Positions 44,425-52,667 of a stretch of 52,667 nt of DNA are shown here, piece by piece; the first letter of the stretch is position 1; each line of letters begins with the position of its first letter. The position numbers and the translations under genes were made by a program. The notes under the pieces were generated by a model that worked only from the letters and a program-made list of their open reading frames with translations, was not told the DNA's origin and did not search any database. This DNA is from Azohydromonas australica DSM 1124 (GTDB lineage Bacteria > Pseudomonadota > Gammaproteobacteria > Burkholderiales > Burkholderiaceae_C). The stretch lies in contig NZ_KE387205.1 in the NCBI RefSeq assembly GCF_000430725.1, positions 107,472 to 160,138 on the forward strand. Reading direction: 5' to 3'.

Positions 44425-45399
44425 TCAGCTTGCTGAAATCCCTCGCGCCTTGATGAGCTGCTTCCAGCGTGCATATTCCGTGGCCTGGAGCCTTGCCGCC
44501 TGGCTTGGTGTACTGGCCACGATCTCAAACCCCTGCTCGACCAAGCGGGATCTCACCGCTGTTTCGTTGAGTGCGGCAGCCAGGGCAGCATGCAGTGCCT
44601 TCTTCACCGGGTCACCTAACCCTCGCGGGGCGACGACTGCCTGCCACGAATAAACCTCCACGCCTTGGACACCACATTCCGCAAGGGTCGGCACACCCGG
44701 CAGCAGCGCTGAGCGGGCATGTCCAGTCACTGCCAGCGGCCGCAGCCTGCCGCTGCGAATGTGGTTGATCACCACGTTGACGTTCTGGAAGGCCGCATGC
44801 ACGGTGCCGCCAAGCAGCTCCTCGGTGGCGGCCCTCCCACCGCGGTCGGGCATATGCAATCCCTTGGTGCCCGTCTGCAGCCAGAACAGCTCCGCCGTGA
44901 GGTGGTCCGACGATCCCCTTCCCGAAGAACCGAAGGCCACCATACCGGGGTGCTCCTTCAGCACAGCCACCAAGCCGGATACTGACTTCACCGGTGAGGA
45001 AGCTGGCACGACCAGCACGTTGGCCACCCGCACCGCCACCGTGATGTAGTCGAAATCGCGCATGGGATCGTAGGTGGTGCTCCCGTGCAGGTTGGGCGCT
45101 ATGGCCAGCATGCCAGCGGAGGCGATCATCAGCGTACGGCCGTCAGGCCGGGCGCGCTTGAGCTGCGCTGCGGCGATATCGCCACCGGCGGCAGCGGCAT
45201 GCGTCACAACGACGGGCTGGCCCAGCTGTTCCTGGAACTTGGCCGACAGCGTGCGCGCTACCATGTCGGAGGAGCCTCCAGGCAGGAAAGGCACCAGCAG
45301 CGTCACGCCGCCCTTGACCGCAGCGCCCTGCGCCAGTGCACGGCAGCCCCATGTGGCTGCACCGCCTGCAACCGCGCTCAGGAAAATTCGACGAAACAT
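44425..45399 (-). CDS. Bug-family tripartite tricarboxylate transporter binding protein
   Basis: Periplasmic binding protein of 324 residues. The ATG at 45399 gives a signal peptide (MFRRIFLSAVAGGAATWGCR, ending ALAQG). The mature part shows the Bug motifs VTLLVPFLPGGSSDMVARTL, PVVVTHAAAAGGDIAAAQLK, FGSSGRGSSDHLTAELF and PGVPTLAECGVQGVEVYSWQ. Members bind carboxylated or aromatic ligands and are greatly expanded in Burkholderiales, mostly without adjacent TctA/TctB genes, as here. It is a single minus-strand gene facing the CoA-transferase operon. The ligand is unknown. Confidence 0.93.
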   Translation of the reverse strand: MFRRIFLSAVAGGAATWGCRALAQGAAVKGGVTLLVPFLPGGSSDMVARTLSAKFQEQLGQPVVVTHAAAAGGDIAAAQLKRARPDGRTLMIASAGMLAIAPNLHGSTTYDPMRDFDYITVAVRVANVLVVPASSPVKSVSGLVAVLKEHPGMVAFGSSGRGSSDHLTAELFWLQTGTKGLHMPDRGGRAATEELLGGTVHAAFQNVNVVINHIRSGRLRPLAVTGHARSALLPGVPTLAECGVQGVEVYSWQAVVAPRGLGDPVKKALHAALAAALNETAVRSRLVEQGFEIVASTPSQAARLQATEYARWKQLIKARGISAS

Positions 45400-46022
45400 G
45401 GAAGGGCCCGGTCCTGCGAAAGATGGATTCTTCAATGCGGCAGCGCGCTGCCGGGATGAGAGGCGCCCGGTGAACGTTTACGGACGCGTTGCCCGTGAGC
45501 GGCTTCAAGGTAGGCATCACGACGGTTTAGGTGTTCGGTGGATCGGCCTTCGGCACCTCTGTCCATGAATCTCCAGCCGCGCGGCTTACCTACCGGCGAT
45601 CTTGCGGGCTTGCACCGCAGACGGGTCCGGTGGTGCGCAGTCTGGCTAAGGATTCGCCGCCGCCTTGTCCGAGGCCATGCAATCAGCGATCCCGGCCCTT
45701 TACTGCTGGCACATGGACCCTGCGCCCGACATCAAGGCGCCATGTACGGCATCGACAGCGATGCATCAATGGACACCGCATTGCGCCCGCCGCTTCGCCC
45801 GGCTTGCGATCCCGTGGTGGGCATGACTGGACGCGGCGGCTGTTGCGCGTGGGCCAACCCTTACCGAGGTCACCCATGACGCGCTGCACAATAAGGCGCT
45901 ATTTTTGACTCTGCTGGCCACGACGACGGTCGGCCTCGGGACCACGGCAGGCTCCACCGGCGTTTGCTGCTGTCGCCAGCGCGGTCCACGAGGCTGTCCG
46001 GAGCCGAAGTCGCACGCCCCGT
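45400..46022. other. Divergent spacer between the Bug gene and the hybrid kinase
   Basis: 623 bases between two outward-facing genes. It must contain promoters for both, but I cannot choose convincing hexamers in this GC-rich stretch. Several short open frames occur on both strands without ribosome sites or recognisable residues. No repeat or hairpin with a T-run was found. Confidence 0.4.
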
Positions 46023-48713
<2,691 letters not shown>

Positions 48714-48806
48714 GGGACGAAACGCCGCCATGCTGAAGCGCGTCCAACCAGGCCAGTCGTTCGCTGGCAGCGGGACTTTCCACCATCCCGAGGCTCGGAA
48801 GCCGGG

Positions 48807-49913
48807 TCAGCTCAGTTCCTCGATGCGCTCGATCAGTCGGCTGGTGTTGCCGGCATGCCGGATCACGCGCACATCCATGTCCTTGAGCCCCGCATCCACC
48901 TCCTCGTCAGCATCCTCCGGGAAGACGACGATCTTGCACAGCCTGGCCAGCGTCTGGAAAAGCTGAGCCCCGCTGGTCGGCTTCCACGACCGCACCTCGA
49001 AACTGGCGCTGAGCGCGTCCGCCAGCGCCTTTTGCTGCGGCTCGGGAAAACCTGCCAGCAGCACACGTCGAGCTGACGCCTGCCGGGGCGGATGGGCCTG
49101 GACCGTGCCCGCGTCGCCGCCGGCGGTTGCGCGCAGGAGCGCCTTCGACAGCGTCCGGGAAAACAGCTCGACCAGCGCCTCCTCCACCGCAGGACTTTGC
49201 AGTGCCGCGACCAGGGCCGCCTCGATCACGAGAGGATCCAGCGTCACGGACGCTGCTGCCGGTGCCCTCTCGCCGCGTTGATCGGGCGCAGGTCCCACAG
49301 CAGCGGACTGCACGACGCCACTGGATCCGGTCGCTGCAGAGGCCTTCACCTTCACGCGTTCAGCCACCGGCTGCGCACCGACGGCGCTCGCAGGCGCTGC
49401 ACCGTGTGGGGCGGCCGGCGGGCCGAACAGGTCCAGGCTGTCCCCGGACTCCTGAACAGTGGCCGGCTGCGCAACATCCGCTTGGCTGCTGTGCACCAGG
49501 ACCTCGTCACCGGCCCCCTTGGCAGGCATGGCATCGGCGCTGCCGGCGTCCGGGACGGCTGCATCTGCTGCCAGGATCACGGCAGGCAGCGACGGTGTAC
49601 CAGGGACATCAACGGGCTTGTCCGCCGCGGACGCTGCGTCGCTCGGCTGCAGCAGGCCCTCCTCAGCAGCAGGCTGTGCCGGCAGCGCCCGCAGCCGGGC
49701 CAGGGCCTCATCCAGCTTGGGCTGCAGCCGGCCCTCCACCAGCGACCACGCCTTCAGCTCCCGACGGCGGTGCGGCTCCAGGCAGTCCTGGGCTGCGCGT
49801 ACGGCGTCCAGGGGATGGAGCTGAGGATCGGCCAGGAGGCGCGGCGCCATGACGGCGGCCAGTTGGCTCAGTTCCTGGTCGTCCCAGCGGACGCGCGACT
49901 GCTTCTCTTCCAT
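48807..49913 (-). CDS. Hypothetical protein with Ala/Pro-rich centre, behind a LexA-type box
   Basis: A 368-residue protein in three parts. Residues 1 to about 80 are helical and charged (KQSRVRWDDQELSQLAAVMA, HRRRELKAWSLVEGRL), resembling a small DNA-binding or Myb-like segment. About 85-230 is a low-complexity Ala/Pro/Val linker. The last 90 residues look like an alpha/beta unit (ARRVLLAGFPEPQQKALADA, FEVRSWKPTSG, KIVVFPEDADEE, VRVIRHAGNTSRLIERIEEL). I do not recognise the family with certainty. No ribosome site is clear before the ATG at 49913. The SOS-like operator 24 bases upstream suggests damage-inducible expression. It is divergent from another unknown gene. Confidence 0.75.
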   Translation of the reverse strand: MEEKQSRVRWDDQELSQLAAVMAPRLLADPQLHPLDAVRAAQDCLEPHRRRELKAWSLVEGRLQPKLDEALARLRALPAQPAAEEGLLQPSDAASAADKPVDVPGTPSLPAVILAADAAVPDAGSADAMPAKGAGDEVLVHSSQADVAQPATVQESGDSLDLFGPPAAPHGAAPASAVGAQPVAERVKVKASAATGSSGVVQSAAVGPAPDQRGERAPAAASVTLDPLVIEAALVAALQSPAVEEALVELFSRTLSKALLRATAGGDAGTVQAHPPRQASARRVLLAGFPEPQQKALADALSASFEVRSWKPTSGAQLFQTLARLCKIVVFPEDADEEVDAGLKDMDVRVIRHAGNTSRLIERIEELS

Positions 49914-49923
49914 GACGAATCAA

Positions 49924-49977
49924 TTTGTGGACCGTGCTGTGTGAATATACAGCTTTATGGAGTTTGCGCTCCACAAA
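49924..49977. promoter_or_regulatory. LexA-type SOS box nested in a second inverted repeat
   Basis: CTGTGTGAATATACAG (49937-49952) fits the CTGT-N8-ACAG LexA consensus with an AT-rich centre. It lies 24 bases before the leftward unknown gene. A separate exact inverted repeat, TTTGTGGA (49924-49931) and TCCACAAA (49970-49977), surrounds it slightly off-centre, and GAGTTTG/CAAACTC (49960-49980) forms a third. The site could act on both divergent genes. Confidence 0.6.
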
Positions 49978-50268
49978 CTCACCTTTCCAGGGATGAGCAA
50001 TCCAGAACCAACTCCACAAAGGTCAGCGGCAGTCCTCTGGGGATTCCGCATGGGCGGTACCGAACTGGGCGCACTGGATAACGTTTTCGGCTCAAGTCAT
50101 GTTCGGCACCGTGCGCTCGATACCCGGTCCAGCCCTCGCTGCGGAAGTGGGTGCGCCCGAGCCGGTAGCCGTGCAGGCGCACGCCGGGCGCGCGAAAGGT
50201 GTTCGGCACCATGGCCGCCGCGGGCGTGCAACCTGCTGCTCGGCGCCAAACCCTCAAGGCAACAGCCC
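49978..50268. other. Leader of the rightward unknown gene
   Basis: About 290 bases from the operator region to the ATG at 50269. A frame in phase with the next gene runs through it, but its residues are Arg/Cys/Ala-rich, unlike the gene, and no ribosome site supports an earlier start. It is probably untranslated leader. Confidence 0.4.
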
Positions 50269-50937
50269 ATGGACCAGCACAAGGCACGCGACTTCTGGCA
50301 AACGGTGTTGAACAACAGCGCTCAGCTGTGCGCGGTGCTCGACGCCACGCCCACCGGCCACGGACTTCGGCAAGGCCTCCAACGCATTGACCGGATCGTG
50401 CAGACACTGCGCCACGCCGCCGCCGACATCGACCCGCTGCTGACGGTCGAGGTGGACCTGGTGCCGGCCGAGGACGGTGCCGTGCTGCGCATCGCCGTCA
50501 GCTGCAACCACGATCCCGAGGGCATCGAGACGGTGCAGCAACTCGTGGCCGCTGCGCCGGCGATGCCGCCGCGCATTCAGGTGTGCGCCTTCACGCCGCC
50601 GACGCCCAAGGCGATGGCACGCGGGCTCACCTCACTGGAAGTCCACGGTCGCGATGTTCCCATCCAGAAGGTGCGCTTCATCGCCGAGCCCAGCACGGCA
50701 GCGCCCGGCACCTTCGACATCGCTTGCTTCGTGCCGCTGTCAGCCCTCACAGACCAGGACCCTGAAGATGTCCCCGGCGCCCTGGTCGCCAACATCGTGC
50801 TGAGCATGGGCATTGGCGAGTTGCGCGTCATGACGCGCGTGAGCAGCATCGGCATCGCGGTCACTGAACAGCCTCCGCCCGAAGCCCTCCAGGCCTGGGA
50901 TCTTGTCGAGATTTTCGACAGCGCGCTGGTGCACTGA
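50269..50937 (+). CDS. Hypothetical protein divergent from the SOS-box gene
   Basis: A 222-residue protein starting MDQHKARDFWQTVLNNSAQL after an AAGG site at proper distance. The sequence alternates strands and helices: TVEVDLVPAEDGAVLRIAVS, IETVQQLVAAAPAMPPRIQV, FDIACFVPLSALT, GALVANIVLSMGIGELRVMT. It has no signal peptide or membrane segment and looks like a compact soluble protein. No family is recognised. It may share regulation with the divergent gene through the operator region at 49.92-49.98 kb. Confidence 0.75.
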   Translation: MDQHKARDFWQTVLNNSAQLCAVLDATPTGHGLRQGLQRIDRIVQTLRHAAADIDPLLTVEVDLVPAEDGAVLRIAVSCNHDPEGIETVQQLVAAAPAMPPRIQVCAFTPPTPKAMARGLTSLEVHGRDVPIQKVRFIAEPSTAAPGTFDIACFVPLSALTDQDPEDVPGALVANIVLSMGIGELRVMTRVSSIGIAVTEQPPPEALQAWDLVEIFDSALVH

Positions 50938-51432
50938 ATCTGAACCTTGCCGTACCCGGCTTGTTGCATACGGCGGTGGCCCAGGCTGCAACAGTGGTGC
51001 TACGAAGTGCCTGACACGCGCGTGCCTGGGGCGAGCCAGCGATGCGATGGATTCGCGCAGTACCCTCCCTGAAGCCCCTGCCGCTCCCGCGCCTTGTGGA
51101 CGCACAGCGCCGCGTGCGGCCTGCACGGGCGCTGCTGCCAGCCATTGACGCTGCCCGCTGCACCCGCTGCGGCCGTTGCACAAGCACCCGGATGGTCTTG
51201 ACCCCACACTGTCGTACGGCCCACCGCGGCAAGGCTCATTGATGGCCGGCTCGTGATCAGTCGGCTGGCTGCAGGCATGGATGCAAATCACGCCGCCAGC
51301 AATTCGGCCAGCCCATGACCATGTAACGCATTGGTCGCGGCCTCTTGCTTGTGCCGCATGGCCGGGTGGCAGCGCTTTCAAGACACACCGCATTTCTCGG
51401 AAATGGCAGCAAGACCCCAGCCAAGGGAGCCG
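50938..51432. other. Spacer with decayed sequence
   Basis: 495 bases without an intact gene. It contains a ferredoxin-like fragment (separate entry). The last 20 bases carry AAGGGAG just before the ATG of the next gene. No terminator or repeat was recognised. Confidence 0.4.
51135..51190 (+). pseudogene. Fragment of a [4Fe-4S] ferredoxin gene
   Basis: The frame reads LPAIDAARCTRCGRCTSTRM. The AIDAARCT.CGRC part matches the first cluster motif (CxxCxxC) of bacterial ferredoxins, but the fourth Cys-Pro and the second cluster are missing and the frame soon becomes nonsensical. It is probably a short relic; chance resemblance is possible because the piece is so small. Confidence 0.3.
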
Positions 51433-51927
51433 ATGCCGTTATCCTGGCCGGCCTGCCCTGTGGGCAGCTCTTTCGCCATCGAAAGCCGGATTGGCCACAA
51501 GGTTGAGCCCATGCAGTCTCGTCGTGACGCGTTCCTGGTGGTGCCCGAGGCGCGCTTCTATTTTGATGCCGTCCAGGACATCTTCTTCGCAGACTTCTCT
51601 GGCTGCGTCGTTCGCCATCTGGAAAACGTCGAGCAGCTCCGTGCGTCACTGCTTGAGCGGCTGGCACCACTGGGCAAGAAGGTTCCCGCCATCGTGAACT
51701 ACGAGGGCTTCAGCGTTTCGCCTGACGCATGGGACGCCTACGTCGACATGGCACGCGAGGTGGCGCAGGCGCACTACAGCAGCGTTTCCCGGTACACAGG
51801 AGGCGCGTTCTTGCGAGCGAGGCTGGGCCGGGCTTTCCAGCAGCGTGGCACTGCCGCGCATGTTTTTGGCACCGAGCAGGATGCACGGAAATTCCTGTGC
51901 TGTACGCGTCAAGGTGCAGCCGCTTGA
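51433..51927 (+). CDS. Free-standing copy of the CoA-transferase C-terminal domain (copy C)
   Basis: A 164-residue protein closely related to copy B: FADFSGCVVRHLENVEQLRA, APLGKKVPAIVNYEGFSVSP, DAWDAYVDMAREVAQAHYSS, VSRYTGGAFLRARLGRAF and AAHVFGTEQDARKFLC. It matches CoA-transferase residues 520-652 more distantly. The ATG at 51433 has AAGGGAG close upstream; the ATG at 51511 is the alternative. No CoA-transferase or other enzyme is adjacent, so here the gene stands alone 7 kb from its relatives. There is no signal peptide or membrane segment. Function unknown. Confidence 0.8.
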   Translation: MPLSWPACPVGSSFAIESRIGHKVEPMQSRRDAFLVVPEARFYFDAVQDIFFADFSGCVVRHLENVEQLRASLLERLAPLGKKVPAIVNYEGFSVSPDAWDAYVDMAREVAQAHYSSVSRYTGGAFLRARLGRAFQQRGTAAHVFGTEQDARKFLCCTRQGAAA

Positions 51928-52222
51928 TGGTGCTTGTTGCATGACCCGTTGAGGCGGGTCAAAAGGCAGTGGCGCCGCTTTAGTTGCGTACTAAACGCCA
52001 TATGACATATGCACGATTAGCGCGTCTGTACGCGTAGCGATGAAATCGCTTCCGAAAGCCGCCTCTACAGAGTCGACATGTCAGCGATCGATCATCCAAG
52101 CAATGCGCTTCGGGTTCCGATGCCGGATATCACAACATCAGCTCGCACGTCGTGCCCGGCGGGCAAAACCATCGTGCTCCATAGAGGAGCCTGTTGCGCG
52201 TTCCCTCGCGTGTGGCCACGCA
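51928..52222. other. Spacer after copy C
   Basis: 295 bases with a short stem TGACCCG/CGGGTCA (51942-51961) shortly after the gene. It is followed by AAAA rather than T residues, so it is not a normal terminator for the plus strand. No gene is supported. Confidence 0.35.
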
Positions 52223-52381
52223 TCACAGCAACACGACGGCTGCGGCGCCGGCACCGCACAAGACGCTGGTGGCTCCCAGAAAAGCAACGTCACGCTTTTC
52301 GTTGCCCAAGCGCCACGCGTGGACGGTGCAGCCAAGCAGCACCACTGTCAGGAATACCAGCCATATCTCAAGAGTTTCCAT
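52223..52381 (-). CDS. Small two-helix membrane protein (52 residues)
   Basis: A short frame that starts at the ATG at 52381 and ends at TGA 52225-52223. It reads METLEIWLVFLTVVLLGCTV, a charged loop (HAWRLGNEKRD), then VAFLGATSVLCGAGAAAVVL and ends LL. Two hydrophobic helices joined by a positively charged turn suggest a hairpin in the inner membrane, with the loop in the cytoplasm. The ribosome site is weak (GGA at a suitable distance). Overlapping frames look random by comparison. I cannot assign a family; small hydrophobic proteins of this shape are usually transporter or stress accessories. Confidence 0.5.
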   Translation of the reverse strand: METLEIWLVFLTVVLLGCTVHAWRLGNEKRDVAFLGATSVLCGAGAAAVVLL

Positions 52382-52667
52382 ATAGGTCCATTACGTTGTT
52401 TTCCTTGACGGCTCAAGCGCTTCAGCAAGCATGGATACCAAGCTGATCCGTTGATGCATGGACGGACCAGGCAATCAGCGCAAACAGTTGCCACATCAAT
52501 CATCCAAAGCATGAGCGCCGCCAACCACAGGTACGGCCAGGCAGGCATCACGCCCGCAGCCGATTCAACGCTTGGCTCAAAGTCCCCAACTGCTGCACAG
52601 TTAGCAGCCAAGCTTCCTCTATGAGGCGCCGTTCAAGAGGAAGTTCAAAAATTTTCCTCCTGCTCAG
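52382..52667. other. Right end of the window, no supported gene
   Basis: 286 bases. A minus-strand frame of moderate length contains a hydrophobic run (MPAWPYLWLAALMLWMIDV) but overlaps the 52-residue gene and has no ribosome site. An inverted repeat GAGGAA/TTCCTC (52637-52659) lies at the edge. Confidence 0.3.

Noticed and set aside
51942..51961. Stem-loop after copy C as a terminator
   Set aside because: The stem is short and followed by A residues rather than T residues on the coding strand.
52348..52611. Minus-strand frame with a hydrophobic run
   Set aside because: It lacks a proper start and ribosome site and overlaps the better-supported 52-residue frame.

Overview
The window is a GC-rich piece of a betaproteobacterial chromosome, most likely Burkholderiales and probably near Comamonadaceae. 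This is inferred from gene content and codon use: a Bug-type tricarboxylate binding protein, a C-terminal-Phe porin, EthD, IclR and Liv-type catabolic operons, and a type II lumazine synthase. I see no tRNA, rRNA, CRISPR array, intact insertion sequence or prophage. It reads as an accessory catabolic region rich in transporters and oxidoreductases.

Layout. 1-2.1 kb: the 3' end of glutamate dehydrogenase and an orphan branched-chain-type ABC binding protein. 2.2-3.7 kb (minus): a small conserved-looking protein, a type II lumazine synthase (RibH2-like) and a divergent GTP cyclohydrolase II. 4.4-10.7 kb: an MFS anion/proton symporter divergent from an aldehyde dehydrogenase, an exported SnoaL-like protein, a stand-alone receiver whose phospho-acceptor Asp is Glu, and a LamB-type porin. 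11.2-16.2 kb (minus): a tight four-gene periplasmic oxidation operon of PQQ alcohol dehydrogenase, cytochrome c, [2Fe-2S] subunit and Tat-exported molybdopterin subunit. 17.4-22.6 kb (minus): a chemoreceptor, an AraC regulator, an LLM flavin oxidoreductase and an XdhC-type Mo-cofactor chaperone that could serve the Mo enzyme.

22.7-38.2 kb (minus): a long catabolic cluster. In transcription order it holds a KstD-like flavoprotein, an SDR, LivK, LivH, a fused LivM-LivG, LivF, an OYE-type reductase, an MBL-fold protein, a VOC protein, full-length fumarylacetoacetase, a deletion-fused CoA-transferase remnant, MFS and EamA transporters, an EthD-domain protein and maleylacetoacetate isomerase. A divergent IclR gene at 38.3 kb is the likely regulator. 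The set suggests uptake of an aromatic or cyclic acid and ring cleavage through a maleyl/fumaryl-type intermediate. No homogentisate dioxygenase of the HmgA type is present.

39.6-45.4 kb: a porin, 3-hydroxybutyrate dehydrogenase and a single-chain CoA-transferase form an acetoacetate/3-hydroxybutyrate module, followed by a Bug binding protein. The CoA-transferase carries a C-terminal extension that recurs twice as free-standing genes (43.8 and 51.4 kb). 46-51 kb: a hybrid sensor kinase, then two divergent unknown genes whose shared spacer contains a good LexA-type box. The right end has a ferredoxin fragment and a 52-residue two-helix membrane protein.

Most interesting: (i) the three-copy unknown domain shared by the CoA-transferase and two free proteins; (ii) the in-frame CoA-transferase A/B deletion chimera beside fumarylacetoacetase; (iii) the PQQ plus Mo two-step oxidation operon with an Asp pair typical of lanthanide-dependent enzymes; (iv) diverged tandem repeats of the iclR 3' end; (v) the SOS-like box before an unknown gene pair.
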